Source: Billgrantia desiderata (lineage in GTDB: Bacteria > Pseudomonadota > Gammaproteobacteria > Pseudomonadales > Halomonadaceae). From it: a DNA stretch of 60,912 bases. Both the position numbers and the translations under genes were made by a program. Positions within the stretch are counted from its first letter, which is position 1. Every line of letters starts with the position of its first letter. Where the stretch lies: assembly GCA_011742915.1 (NCBI GenBank), contig JAAQTN010000032.1, forward strand, positions 1 to 60,912, written 5' to 3'. The notes beneath the pieces are model-generated. The model had not been told where the DNA came from. It ran no database searches and saw only the letters and a program-made list of their open reading frames with translations. This document shows, in pieces, positions 6,478-15,783 of the stretch.

Positions 6478-8319
6478 ATGAAACGCTTGAACAACAATAC
6501 CTGCCCACTCAACAGCGAGAACGGCCTTGTCATGAAAACGTACGCATCCAACGGGGAAGGGTTTGCCAGCCTCAGGCGGCTGCTGGCACTCAATCTGCAG
6601 AACAAGATCCTGCTTCTGGTACTGGTGCCGTTGATCATCTCCTCTTCCTGCCTGCTGGTGCTCGAGGGCTTGGAGCGCATCGACGCCAACCGTGCGCAGC
6701 TGGCACAGCAACGAGAACTGATGCTCGAGGCCAGACGCCACGGCGTAGAGAGCATCGTCGGCATGGCGACGACGCTGGTGGGAAGCGTTGCCGGCAGCGT
6801 CGAGGATCCGGATGCGGCGCGTCGGGCCACCATCGAACTGCTGCGCGATCTGCGCTTCGAAGAGGACAACTATGTGTTCGTCTTCGACTATGACGGCACC
6901 ATGCTGGTACAGCCCGCCGTGCCCGAGCAGGAAGGGCGCAACATGCTGGCGGTCCAGGATCCCAACGGCAAGCCGTTGATTCGCGACATGATCGAGATTG
7001 CACGCGGCGGTGGCGGGCGCTACGAGTACCAGTGGCTCAATCCGGCGAGCGGTGAAGTGGAGCCGAAGTACTCCTTTGCCGTCGCCTTTCCCGAATGGAA
7101 CTGGGTGATCGGTGCAGGTGTATACGCCACCGGTGTCGATGCCGCCATGGCGGTGATCGAACAGGCGGCCAGGCAGAATCTGATCCAGACCCTGGTGCGG
7201 CTCTGGGTGATTGCTTCGGTGATCAACCTGACCATCACCTTACTGGCCATCTGGATCACCCGTCGCACGGTCCGCCAGATTCGCCAGACCGCCAGCGACA
7301 TGAACGAGATCGCCCAGGGTGTGGCCGAGGGCCGGGGCGATCTGACCCGTCGTCTGCGCGTTACCAGCCGCGACGAGATCGGCGAGCTGGCCAAGCAGTT
7401 CAACGGCTTTCTGGCACGTATTCAGAGCACGCTGCGCGAAGTCAGAACCGGTGCCAATGACGTCTACTCGGCCTCGTTGAGCATCGCCCGCAGCAGCGAC
7501 GAGCTGGCGGTACGCACCGATCAGGCTGCCGCCAGCCTGCAGCAGACCTCTTCGGCGATGGAGCAGATCACCTCGACGGTGCAGAACAATGCCGATCACA
7601 CCGGGCAGGCAGACAAACTGGTGCGGGGCAGTGCCGAGGTGGCGCGGCAGGGCAAGGAGTCAATGCAAAGAGTCGAGGAGACGATGGAACGGATCAATGC
7701 CTCCTCGACCAAGATCGGGGAGATCGTTTCGCTCATCGATGGCATTGCCTTCCAGACCAATATCCTGGCGCTCAACGCCTCGGTCGAGGCCGCCAGGGCG
7801 GGCGAGCACGGGCGTGGCTTCGCCGTGGTAGCCCAGGAGGTACGCTCCCTGGCGCAGCGCTCGGCGGATGCGGCTCGTGAGATCAAGGGGCTGATCGAAG
7901 CATCGATCACGCATACCCGGCAGGGCACCGACATCGTGCATCAGGCTGGCGTTACCATGCAGGAGATCTTCGACAGCATCGCCAAGGTCAATGACGTCAT
8001 CGCCGAGATCAGCGCCGGCTCGCGTGAGCAGAGTATCGGCATTCACGAGGTGAATACGGCCGTCAGTCAGATGGATACGATGACCCAGCAGAACGCGGCG
8101 ATGGTGGGCCACAACACCGATACGGCAGCGGCCATGCGCAGCCAGGCGGAAAAACTGACGCAGTTGATCAATACCTTCGTGCTTGGCGGGGAGCTGGAGC
8201 GGCCTGCCGTAGTGGCACCGCCTCTGGAGCGTTTGCCGGCACCGCCCGCGCCCATGGCGGTTCGAGCAAAAGCGCCCGCTGGAAAAGCACAGGCCGAGGC
8301 CGAATGGGAGGCCTTCTAG
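6478..8319 (+). CDS. Methyl-accepting chemotaxis protein, single Cache type
   Basis: A 613-residue transmembrane chemoreceptor. TM1 is about residues 44-64 and TM2 about 238-262. Between them lies a periplasmic domain with [16 protein letters not shown] and [13 protein letters not shown], typical of an sCache_2 ligand-binding domain (small organic acids are common ligands of the family). A HAMP linker and the full signalling hairpin ([19 protein letters not shown] near 425) follow. The protein ends in EWEAF, a W-x-x-F tail that fits the CheR/CheB docking pentapeptide. The start is uncertain: 6478 or the ATG at 6532, neither with a strong ribosome site. No chemotaxis genes are adjacent, so it is an orphan receptor. 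Confidence 0.88.
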   Translation: MKRLNNNTCPLNSENGLVMKTYASNGEGFASLRRLLALNLQNKILLLVLVPLIISSSCLLVLEGLERIDANRAQLAQQRELMLEARRHGVESIVGMATTLVGSVAGSVEDPDAARRATIELLRDLRFEEDNYVFVFDYDGTMLVQPAVPEQEGRNMLAVQDPNGKPLIRDMIEIARGGGGRYEYQWLNPASGEVEPKYSFAVAFPEWNWVIGAGVYATGVDAAMAVIEQAARQNLIQTLVRLWVIASVINLTITLLAIWITRRTVRQIRQTASDMNEIAQGVAEGRGDLTRRLRVTSRDEIGELAKQFNGFLARIQSTLREVRTGANDVYSASLSIARSSDELAVRTDQAAASLQQTSSAMEQITSTVQNNADHTGQADKLVRGSAEVARQGKESMQRVEETMERINASSTKIGEIVSLIDGIAFQTNILALNASVEAARAGEHGRGFAVVAQEVRSLAQRSADAAREIKGLIEASITHTRQGTDIVHQAGVTMQEIFDSIAKVNDVIAEISAGSREQSIGIHEVNTAVSQMDTMTQQNAAMVGHNTDTAAAMRSQAEKLTQLINTFVLGGELERPAVVAPPLERLPAPPAPMAVRAKAPAGKAQAEAEWEAF

Positions 8320-8402
8320 GCCTCGCCGAATGCTGCTTCATGCTTGCCCGCAGGCGGCCAAGAAGCGACGATGAGCCAAGGTAACGGGAAGGGAGCCTTG
8401 CC

Positions 8403-9371
8403 TTGGCCGACATCACCACGACGAATGCCATCCCGGTAGGCATCAGTGCTTGCCTGATGGGCGAGCAGGTACGCTACAACGGGGGCCACAAGCGCTCCCG
8501 CTACTGCCTGGAAGTGTTGCAGGAGTGCTTCGCCTTCGAACCGTTCTGCCCCGAACTCGAAGCCGGCCTGGGCGTGCCGCGGGAGCCGATTCGTCTGGTC
8601 GGCGCTCCTGGCGAGCCGCCGCGGGTGAAAGGCACGGTGGATCCCGAGCTGGACGTCACCGAGCGCCTGCGTGAGGTCGGCGAGGCGTTCGTGGCGCGTC
8701 ATCGCCATCTGCGCGGTTTCATTCTGATGAAAGGCTCGCCGAGCTGCGGGCTCGAGCGGGTCAAGGTCTATCACGAGAACGGCATGCCCAGCCATGCCGA
8801 TTCCGGGCTCTTCGTCCAGGTGATGCGCGAGCACTTCCCCGAGCTGCCGCTGGAGGAGGAGGCGCGCATGAACGATGCGGTGCTGCGCGAGAACTTCATT
8901 ACCCGGGTGTTCGCCCTCGATGACTGGAAGCGCCACGTCGAGGGCGCCACGGGGTTTCACGCTCTGATCCAGTTTCACAGCCGCCAGAAATATCTGCTGA
9001 TGGCGCACCACGTGGAAGCCTACCGCGAGCTGGGCCGCTACCTGGGTAGCGAGGCTCATGCCCTGCCGCTGGAGGAGGTCAAGCGCTCCTACCTGCAACG
9101 CTTCATGGCGGCGCTGTCACGCCCGGCCACGCGCAAGACCCATACCAATGCGCTGATGCACGTGATGGGGTATCTGAAGCAGGAGCTGGAAAGCGAGGTC
9201 AAGCAGGACCTGCTGCAGGCGATCGAGGAGTATCGCCTGGGTCATGTTCATCTGGCGGTGCCGCTCAGGCTGCTCAACCACTACATGAAGCGTCACGGCT
9301 CGGAGTACATTCGCCAGCAGACCTATCTCGATCCGCATCCCTATGAGCTCGGTTTACGCAATGCGATCTGA
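8403..9371 (+). CDS. DUF523 (TudS-like) and DUF1722 two-domain protein
   Basis: A 322-residue protein. The N-terminal half is DUF523 with three conserved cysteines: C17 in GISACLMGEQVRYNG, C49 in FCPE and C115 in KGSPSCG. In characterised DUF523 proteins (TudS) such cysteines hold a [4Fe-4S] cluster used in thiouracil desulfuration. The C-terminal half (about 190-310) matches DUF1722, as in E. coli YbgA. A TTG start at 8403 is inferred: AAGGGAG lies upstream, and the first in-frame ATG would cut off C17. The 3' end meets the ABC exporter gene at a shared hairpin. The reaction here is inferred only. Confidence 0.82.
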   Translation: MADITTTNAIPVGISACLMGEQVRYNGGHKRSRYCLEVLQECFAFEPFCPELEAGLGVPREPIRLVGAPGEPPRVKGTVDPELDVTERLREVGEAFVARHRHLRGFILMKGSPSCGLERVKVYHENGMPSHADSGLFVQVMREHFPELPLEEEARMNDAVLRENFITRVFALDDWKRHVEGATGFHALIQFHSRQKYLLMAHHVEAYRELGRYLGSEAHALPLEEVKRSYLQRFMAALSRPATRKTHTNALMHVMGYLKQELESEVKQDLLQAIEEYRLGHVHLAVPLRLLNHYMKRHGSEYIRQQTYLDPHPYELGLRNAI

Positions 9372-9373
9372 AA

Positions 9374-9393
9374 GGGGACGCGATCACGTCCCC
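9374..9393. terminator. Short hairpin between convergent genes
   Basis: GGGGACG (9374-9380) and CGTCCCC (9387-9393) form a perfect 7-bp stem with a 6-base loop. The loop contains the stop codon of the minus-strand ABC gene. It is flanked by AAA on the left and CTTTG on the right, so it may serve both strands. Confidence 0.5.
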
Positions 9394-11159
9394 GCTTTGT
9401 GGCGCCCGAACTGCAGTTCCGCCAGGTGGCGGTAGAGCGGGCTGCGTTCGAGCAGTTCGCCGTGGCGGCCGGCGGCGACGAGCTTGCCGTCATCGAAGAC
9501 CAGCAGGCGGTCGGCGGCGGTTACCGTGGCCAGGCGATGGGCGATCACCAGGCTGGTGCGCCCGGCCATCAGGCGGTCCAATGCCTGCTGAACCAGCCGT
9601 TCGCTCTCGGCGTCGAGCGCGCTCGTGGCCTCGTCCAGCAGCAGTACGCTCGGGTTCTTGAGCAGCGCCCGCGCAATCGCCAGGCGCTGACGCTGGCCGC
9701 CGGAGAGTTGCACGCCGCCGGGGCCGAGTTCGGTGTCGAAGCCTTGGGGTAACGCCTCGACGAAGCCCAGGGCGTTGGCGTCGCGGGCCGCGGCGCGCAG
9801 TTCGTCCAAGCTGGCGTCGGGTTTGCCGTAGCGCAGGTTGTCGGCCACCGTGCCGGTGAACAGTACCGGTTCCTGGGCCACCAGGCCCAGGCCGGCGCGC
9901 AGCGCCTTGGGATCGAACTCGCGCAGGTCGATGCCGTCGAGCAGCACGCGGCCGCGGTCGGGGTCGTGAAAGCGCAGCAGCAGCGCGAACAGCGTGCTCT
10001 TGCCGGCGCCGGAAGGACCCACCAGCGCCACGCGCTCGCCGGAGCGAATCTCCAGGTCGAGTGAATCAAGGGCCGGAGTTTCCCGCCCGGAGTAGGTGAA
10101 GCTCACGCCTTCGAGGCGAATCTCGCCGCGTAAGGGGGAGGGCAGCGCTGCCGGCTCGACCGGCGGTGTAATGCCCGGCTCGGCATCGAGCAGTTCGAGC
10201 AGACGTTCCGCGGCGCCGGCGGCGCGCTGCACATCGCCGGCCACCTCGGCCAGGGTCGCCACCGCCCCGGCCGCCAGTACCGCATAGAAGACGAACGCCG
10301 AGAGCTCGCCCGCGCTGATCTCTCCGGCCAGTACCGCCTGGCCGCCTTGCCACAGCATCAGGCCCACGGCGGCGAATACCGTCAACATGGCGGCGCCGGT
10401 GAGCCAGGCCCGCTGGCGGGTGCGCACCACGGCAGTGGCGAAGGCCTGCTCGGCCCGCTCGCCGTAGTCGCGCCGATCGATCGCTTCGTGGGAGAAGGCC
10501 TGTACGGTACGTATCCCATCCAGCGCTTCGCTGGCGTAGCGGCCCAACTCGGCCACCCGGTCCTGGCTGTGGCGGGAAAGCCGCCGCACGCGGCGGCCGA
10601 ACCACAGGATCGGCAGCAGCGTGGCGGGTATGCCGATCAGCACCAGCGCCGAGAGCCAGGGTTGCGTCACCAGCATCAGCGTCACCGCACCCAGCAGCAT
10701 GACCAGGTTGCGCAGCGCCAGCGAGATCGACGAGCCGAACAGGGTCTGCAGCACGCTGGTGTCGGCGGTCAGGCGCGAGGCGATCTCGGCGGCGCCGCGG
10801 TCGCGTCGGGCAGCGCTCTCGAAATAGGCCGGCTCCAGCTCGAGCAGATGATCGAAGACCTGCCGTCGCAGGTCCGCCGCCAGGCGTTCGCCGATCCAGC
10901 TCACCTGGTAGTAACGCAGCGCCGAGGCACCGGCCAGTACGCTTACGACGGCCAGCATCACGCCCAGGGTCTGGTTGAGGCGGGCAGCGTCCGCGGCGAG
11001 AAAGCCCTGGTCGATCACCAGGCGTAGCCCCTGGCCCAGCAGCAGCACGCTGCCGGAGGCCACCAGCAGCGCCAGGGCGGCAATGGCCAGGCGGCCGCGA
11101 TAGGGTGTGAGCAGCGTCAGCAGGCGCAGCAATACCCGCGGGTCGGGGCGTGGGGTCAT
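9384..11159 (-). CDS. ABC exporter, fused permease and ATPase (ABCB type)
   Basis: A 591-residue half-transporter. Six transmembrane helices occupy about residues 15-310, and the nucleotide-binding domain follows with Walker A GPSGAGKST (near 380), signature LSGGQRQR and Walker B LLLDEATSALD, then the H-loop (VIAHRL). This is the architecture of MsbA/LmrA-like exporters that move lipids, peptides or drugs out of the cytoplasm as homodimers; the cargo is not predictable. It is transcribed alone or shortly after the gene to its right, with which it shares strand and a 100-base gap holding a GC hairpin. Confidence 0.92.
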   Translation of the reverse strand: MTPRPDPRVLLRLLTLLTPYRGRLAIAALALLVASGSVLLLGQGLRLVIDQGFLAADAARLNQTLGVMLAVVSVLAGASALRYYQVSWIGERLAADLRRQVFDHLLELEPAYFESAARRDRGAAEIASRLTADTSVLQTLFGSSISLALRNLVMLLGAVTLMLVTQPWLSALVLIGIPATLLPILWFGRRVRRLSRHSQDRVAELGRYASEALDGIRTVQAFSHEAIDRRDYGERAEQAFATAVVRTRQRAWLTGAAMLTVFAAVGLMLWQGGQAVLAGEISAGELSAFVFYAVLAAGAVATLAEVAGDVQRAAGAAERLLELLDAEPGITPPVEPAALPSPLRGEIRLEGVSFTYSGRETPALDSLDLEIRSGERVALVGPSGAGKSTLFALLLRFHDPDRGRVLLDGIDLREFDPKALRAGLGLVAQEPVLFTGTVADNLRYGKPDASLDELRAAARDANALGFVEALPQGFDTELGPGGVQLSGGQRQRLAIARALLKNPSVLLLDEATSALDAESERLVQQALDRLMAGRTSLVIAHRLATVTAADRLLVFDDGKLVAAGRHGELLERSPLYRHLAELQFGRHKAGT

Positions 11160-11229
11160 GTCGGGATGTCGCTCATGGCAGGCATGGCTATACGATATCA
11201 GGGCTGCCGCATCGGCGCATGAACGCGAC

Positions 11230-11249
11230 GGGGCGCCCGCAGGCGCCCC
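11230..11249 (-). terminator. GC-rich hairpin after the SDR-VKOR gene
   Basis: GGGGCGCC (11230-11237) and GGCGCCCC (11242-11249) form a perfect 8-bp stem with a CGCA loop, directly downstream of the stop of the fusion gene. No U tract follows, so its terminator strength is doubtful; it may instead limit read-through into the ABC gene or stabilise the mRNA end. Confidence 0.4.
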
Positions 11250-11259
11250 GGCAGCTCTC

Positions 11260-13734
11260 TCATGACAGCAGCCGGTTCCAGCTGCCGTATTCGCCGCGAA
11301 TCGGCCCGCGACGCAGACAGAGCGCGATCACCGCCACCGCGCAGACCAGGCTGTTGATCGTCGCCGCCATGTCGGCGCCGTGCAGGAAGGGCGTGAACAG
11401 CAGGATGGTGGCCAGGGGTATCATCAGCCAGCGCACCGGGCGGGCCGACTCGGCCATGGCGATGATACCCAGGGTGATGAGCAACGCACCGACCAGATGA
11501 TCCCAATTGGCCAGGGTGCCCTCGGCGCCGAAGGTGATGCGGGTCAGCATCAGCCAGGCGCCGATCAGGATGCACAGGGCCAGGTTCCAGGGCAGGTTGA
11601 CCCCGGTACCGAGCGCGTCGCCGAGAATGGCAGTGGGCTTGCGCTGGAAGTCCTCGTCCGGCGATTCGTTGGGCCCCTCGTCGGTGTCGCCGGTGAAGAA
11701 GATCTTGAGCACCGGTGCACCGGCCTGGCGGCGCCGCTTGAGGAATTCGCCAGTGGCGACGAACTCGTTGAAGGCATAGGCGATCTGCAGCAGCATCGCC
11801 CCGGCCTGGATCAGGCACAGGGTGCACCAGGTGCCGATCAGGATCGGTTGAATGATGATGAAGGTCACCGAGACCACACCCAGCGGCACGATCAGCACGC
11901 CGAACGAGGCCACGATCCAGGGCATGGTGCGCCAGCGGTTGGCCGCGCCGATGAAGCCGAGCAGGATCTCCAGCATGTAGACGATGCCGCCCAGGCCGGC
12001 GTCGGGTATCGGCCAGGCCTCGGAGGCCTCCGAGGTGATGATGTCCTCGGTGCCGTTGAGACCCTCGCGGGTGCCGTCGAAGAAGGGATCCCACACCGCG
12101 TCGATGTGGCCAAGCTGGTAGGCGGCGAGATAGCGCGAGATGAAGAAGCCGACGAAGGCCAGCGCGATGATCGGCATGCGCTGGCGCCAGCTCGACGGGT
12201 TGTTGTTCCATCCGGGGGGCGTGGTAGGGCCGGTCATGGCCGCCGCCGGCGAGATGCCGGGCGCCGGTCGCACCACCGCGGCGAAGCCGATGGCCAGGGT
12301 ACCGACGATGGTGCCGTTGAGGTAGGCGGCGGCACTGTCGCTCCAGAATACCAGCGGTGCGAACAGCACCCACAGGCCGATAACTGCGCACACCCAGCGC
12401 GCCCAGATCAGCTTGAGCGACAGTGATAGCGCGCCGAACAGCGTCAGCAGCAGGCCCGAGGCCATGTCGCTGTAGGCCATGGCACCGTCGTAGCCCAGCG
12501 TGGCGGGGGAGACCACCAGCCAGGCACCCAAGGCGATGTTGAAGAAGTGTGCCCACAGGAAACGATAGTGCTCGCGCTGGGTATGTGCCTGATAATCCTC
12601 CAGCACGCGCTCGGGGTTGACGCCTTTCTCCTCGGCCTCCTCGATCCAGTCCGGCGGGGTGATGCCGTTGGCCTGGTACCAGCCGTGAGGGTCGGCGAGC
12701 AGATGATCGACCATGGCCTCGAGGGTGTCGAACACTTCGTGCTGCGGCTCCCAGCCGAGCTGTTCCCGCGCCCGGCGAATGTCGAGCTCGTAGTGGTCGT
12801 CGGCCATGTCGATCATGAACGGCCGGATGAAGGGCTTTTCGCCCTTGTCGAAATCGTCCGGCACCAGCGGCTCGCTCTTCTCTTCCAGCAGTGCGCCGGT
12901 CTTGGCCAACGGCTTGGGCATGACCACGGTCTTCCACTTCTTCTTGCCGTGGATCAGCTCGCCCAGGCGGTTCTGCAGCGCCTCGTAGCTGACGGCATGC
13001 TCCTCGCCGATGAGAATTTCGTTCTTCTCGGGCAGTTCGCGGCGCCGGTCGATGGTGCGGCGAAAGGCCTCGACCATGTCCTCCTTGTGCACGCAGGCCT
13101 GGCCGGCGTTGGTGTTGCCCGAGTAGAAGTGGCTCTTGAGGGTGTGTTCGTAGATGCGCGCGATCTGGTGCGAGAGAGTCGGTACGCTGGTCTTCTCGTC
13201 GTACATGCCGGCCAGGCGCAGCAGGGTGTAGGGCATCGAGGCGTGCTCGCGGATCACCTCTTCGGTGCGTGCCTTGGACTTGGGGTAAGCCCAGGTGGGG
13301 CCGATCGGCGTCTCCTCGTTGACCCGGTGCCCCGGCACCTGAGGTTCGTGCACGAGCATGGTGCTGGAGTAGATGAAGCGCTCCACGTTCATGTCCGCCA
13401 GCGCCTCGAGCAGGTTGCGTGTACCCTGCTCGTTGACCTTCTCGTAGAGCGGCGACTCCTCGCCGGTGAAGTCGAAATAGGCGGCGAGGTGCACCACGGC
13501 GGCGATATCGCGCCCGTGCCGTTCGGCAATCTCGTGCATCGTCCGCTTGATGGAGTCGACCTCGGTGAGGTCGAATTCGTAGCTCTCGTCGGCCTCTTCG
13601 CCCTTGCTGCGATCCAGCCCGATGATGTGGTAGTCCGCCTTCAGGCTGTGGGTCAATGCCGTGCCCACGCCGCCCGAGGCCCCCGTGATGACGACCAGCG
13701 GTTTGTTCTCGGTTGCCACTTCCTTGTCTTGCAT
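11260..13734 (-). CDS. SDR epimerase - SPW - VKOR-like - SPW fusion membrane protein
   Basis: An 824-residue protein with four parts. Residues 13-345 form an extended SDR (epimerase) with the Rossmann motif VVITGASGGVGTAL, catalytic Ser123/Ser124 and YPKSK (Y150, K154). Residues 393-490 form a four-helix SPW segment (GAWLVVSP). Residues 518-665 resemble a VKOR (vitamin K epoxide reductase) bundle with TWCTLC (C637, C640). Residues 715-805 form a second SPW-like segment (IGAWLMLTR). The VKOR part keeps the active CxxC but has no second loop cysteine pair. The start at 13734 has AAGGGAG upstream; the longer frame to 14202 reads a Pro/Arg-rich shadow. The physiological substrate is unknown; an NAD(P)-linked membrane redox role is inferred. 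Confidence 0.8.
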   Translation of the reverse strand: MQDKEVATENKPLVVITGASGGVGTALTHSLKADYHIIGLDRSKGEEADESYEFDLTEVDSIKRTMHEIAERHGRDIAAVVHLAAYFDFTGEESPLYEKVNEQGTRNLLEALADMNVERFIYSSTMLVHEPQVPGHRVNEETPIGPTWAYPKSKARTEEVIREHASMPYTLLRLAGMYDEKTSVPTLSHQIARIYEHTLKSHFYSGNTNAGQACVHKEDMVEAFRRTIDRRRELPEKNEILIGEEHAVSYEALQNRLGELIHGKKKWKTVVMPKPLAKTGALLEEKSEPLVPDDFDKGEKPFIRPFMIDMADDHYELDIRRAREQLGWEPQHEVFDTLEAMVDHLLADPHGWYQANGITPPDWIEEAEEKGVNPERVLEDYQAHTQREHYRFLWAHFFNIALGAWLVVSPATLGYDGAMAYSDMASGLLLTLFGALSLSLKLIWARWVCAVIGLWVLFAPLVFWSDSAAAYLNGTIVGTLAIGFAAVVRPAPGISPAAAMTGPTTPPGWNNNPSSWRQRMPIIALAFVGFFISRYLAAYQLGHIDAVWDPFFDGTREGLNGTEDIITSEASEAWPIPDAGLGGIVYMLEILLGFIGAANRWRTMPWIVASFGVLIVPLGVVSVTFIIIQPILIGTWCTLCLIQAGAMLLQIAYAFNEFVATGEFLKRRRQAGAPVLKIFFTGDTDEGPNESPDEDFQRKPTAILGDALGTGVNLPWNLALCILIGAWLMLTRITFGAEGTLANWDHLVGALLITLGIIAMAESARPVRWLMIPLATILLFTPFLHGADMAATINSLVCAVAVIALCLRRGPIRGEYGSWNRLLS

Positions 13735-13916
13735 GAGCGGACTCCCTTCTTGCCACTCCGTTGAAGCGCCTACGCGCAGCTGCACACTCAAGCTAGTCGG
13801 CTTTCTGCCCGAACGGCAAACGGGAGCGGTTCCGCGAGTCGGGCTCCATTGGCTATGCTGCTGATGTGGTTGGCGCATCAGCCAAACCGCCGGAACGGAA
13901 AAGGAGTTTCTTGCGC

Positions 13917-14642
13917 ATGAAGAGTGTCGTTGCCATCCGCCACGTTGCCTTCGAGGATTTGGGTATCTTCGAGCCGATTCTCGAGGAGTTCGGTTACCGG
14001 ATCCGCTACCTCGACCCGGGGCTGCTGGGGCCGGATGCCCTGGAATCGCTGGACGTCGACAGCCCCGAGCTAATGGTGGTGCTGGGAGGCCCGCTAGGGG
14101 CCAATGACGATGCGCTCTATCCTTTTCTCGCCGCCGAGCTGGATGCCATTCGTCACCGGCTCGATTCGGGACGTCCACTGCTCGGCATCTGCCTCGGGGC
14201 ACAGCTTATCGCCCGCGCCATGGGCGGGCGGGTCTTTCCGATGCCGGAAAAGGAGATCGGCTTTGCCGACGTCTACCTGACGCGCGAGGGGCAGGAGGGG
14301 CCGTTACGCCACCTGGGCAATCCCGATCTGGTTCTGCACTGGCATGGCGACATGTTCGAAACGCCACCCGGTGCGACGCGGCTGGCCTACAGCCACCCCT
14401 GTTCGCACCAGGCCTTCGCCGTGGGCGATCAGGTGCTGGGGCTGCAGTTTCATCTCGAGGTGGATCCTGCCCGAATCGAGCCCTGGCTGATCGGTCATGC
14501 GGCCGAGCTGGCCGCAGCGGAGGTCGATCCGGTCGAACTGCGTGAGCAGGCACTGCGACATGGGAAAGACCTTGCCCAGCGCGGCCGTCAGGTACTGCGC
14601 GAGTGGCTGGCCAACGCCGAGGCAGCCTACGGCATCGAGTAG
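13917..14642 (+). CDS. Class I glutamine amidotransferase (GMP synthase-like)
   Basis: A 241-residue cytoplasmic protein with a complete class I triad: Cys92 in LLGICLGAQL, and His179 and Glu181 in LQFHLEVDP. The oxyanion-strand motif VVLGGPLGAND is also present. Stand-alone proteins of this type are annotated GMP synthase-like or gamma-glutamyl hydrolase-like; none of the synthetase domain is present. The ATG at 13917 has AAGGAG 11 bases upstream, and a TTG six bases earlier is a possible alternative. It diverges from the SDR-VKOR gene. The acceptor substrate is unknown. Confidence 0.85.
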   Translation: MKSVVAIRHVAFEDLGIFEPILEEFGYRIRYLDPGLLGPDALESLDVDSPELMVVLGGPLGANDDALYPFLAAELDAIRHRLDSGRPLLGICLGAQLIARAMGGRVFPMPEKEIGFADVYLTREGQEGPLRHLGNPDLVLHWHGDMFETPPGATRLAYSHPCSHQAFAVGDQVLGLQFHLEVDPARIEPWLIGHAAELAAAEVDPVELREQALRHGKDLAQRGRQVLREWLANAEAAYGIE

Positions 14643-14653
14643 CCTCGGGCGCC

Positions 14654-15670
14654 TCACTCCTTGCGTTGCTTGAGCTGTTCCTTGAGCTGCTTGGGCAGCT
14701 GCTTGATGATCAACCGGTCCTGGCTTTCGTCATACTCGATGGTCGATCCCAGCAGGTGGGAATCGAAGCTGATCGAGACGCCCCCGGCGCGGCCGGTGAA
14801 GCGGCGAAACTGCCTGAGGGTACGCTTGTCCGGCGGTATCTCGGGCGAGAGGCCGTAGTCGGCGTTGCGGATGTGGTCGTAGAACGCCTTGGGCTGCTGT
14901 TCGTCGAGCAGCTCCGAGAGCTCTTCCAGGGTGATCGGCTCACCGCGGCTGGCCTGTTCGTTGGCGTAGTCGATCAGCGCTTCGGTCTTCTCCCGGCTCT
15001 GCTCTTCGGGAAGATCCTCACGCTCCACGTAATCGCTGAAGGCCTTGAGCAGGGTGCGGGTCTCGCCGGTGGCATCGATGCCCTCGGCGGCGCCGAGTGC
15101 GGTGGCCAAGTCCTCGGAGAGCTTCCTGCCGCCGCGATCGTGAATCCACGACAGGTAATGGCGCGACGCAGCGCCGTCGCGCCACTGGGTCAGATTGAGC
15201 CGCAACCCCAGGCTCATGCGCGCCAGGTTGAGCTGCGAGGCGGGCACGACCTGCATGGCCTTGTCGATGCCGAACCCGCTGCGTTGATGCAGCAGTGCCA
15301 CGCCGAGATAGTGGGTCTCACCCTGACGATAGTCGATGCACAACAGGTGGCCGGAGGTGGAGAGGTGCGCGTCGACCAGCGGCAGCAGGCGATTGGCCAG
15401 AGCCTGGCTGAAGGCGACGAAGTCGCTGCGCGCTTCCAGGTAGTCGGTCAGTTCTTGGGCGAAGGGCGTTGCCGAAGCCGGTTCGCTGGTGTCCGGCTCT
15501 ACGAAGTGTCCCCATGCCTTGGTCTTGGCATGGTAGGCATCGTGAAATCCCGACAGCAGGTCTTCCAGCAGCGGCGACGATACCAGCTCGGCAGTGGCTG
15601 CCCGCAGGCTTGCCGGCTGCTCGCTGGTCTCCTTGTCGATCTCGTGGACGATGCAGTGCTGTATCGGCAT
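14654..15670 (-). CDS. yejK: Nucleoid-associated protein YejK/NdpA
   Basis: A 338-residue protein matching the NdpA/YejK family over its whole length, starting MPIQHCIVHEIDKE and including LLCIDYRQGETHYLGVALL, a C-terminal DYGLSP block and GGVSISFDSHLLGS. The family binds the nucleoid; its precise function is not settled. GGAGATG precedes the start at 15670; the longer frame to 15700 has no ribosome site. The C-terminus is Lys/Gln-rich. It converges with the glutamine amidotransferase gene with only 11 bases between stops. Confidence 0.92.
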   Translation of the reverse strand: MPIQHCIVHEIDKETSEQPASLRAATAELVSSPLLEDLLSGFHDAYHAKTKAWGHFVEPDTSEPASATPFAQELTDYLEARSDFVAFSQALANRLLPLVDAHLSTSGHLLCIDYRQGETHYLGVALLHQRSGFGIDKAMQVVPASQLNLARMSLGLRLNLTQWRDGAASRHYLSWIHDRGGRKLSEDLATALGAAEGIDATGETRTLLKAFSDYVEREDLPEEQSREKTEALIDYANEQASRGEPITLEELSELLDEQQPKAFYDHIRNADYGLSPEIPPDKRTLRQFRRFTGRAGGVSISFDSHLLGSTIEYDESQDRLIIKQLPKQLKEQLKQRKE

Positions 15671-15783
15671 GACCATCTCCGCCGTCGTGACGCTGGGCAA
15701 GCGCCGGTGGACTGTGCCGCTAGGCAGGAAGGCGAATCATACCGGGCCTGGCGTCGAGTTCAAGCCGCGACGGAGCGCAATTC

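Noticed and set aside
12547..13764. Long plus-strand frame over the SDR domain of the fusion gene
   Set aside because: The opposite strand carries clear Rossmann, YxxxK and downstream domains; this frame is a shadow common in GC-rich DNA.
13735..14202. N-terminal extension of the fusion protein up to 14202
   Set aside because: The added residues are Arg/Pro-rich and lie across the start of the glutamine amidotransferase gene; a good ribosome site and family start occur at 13734.
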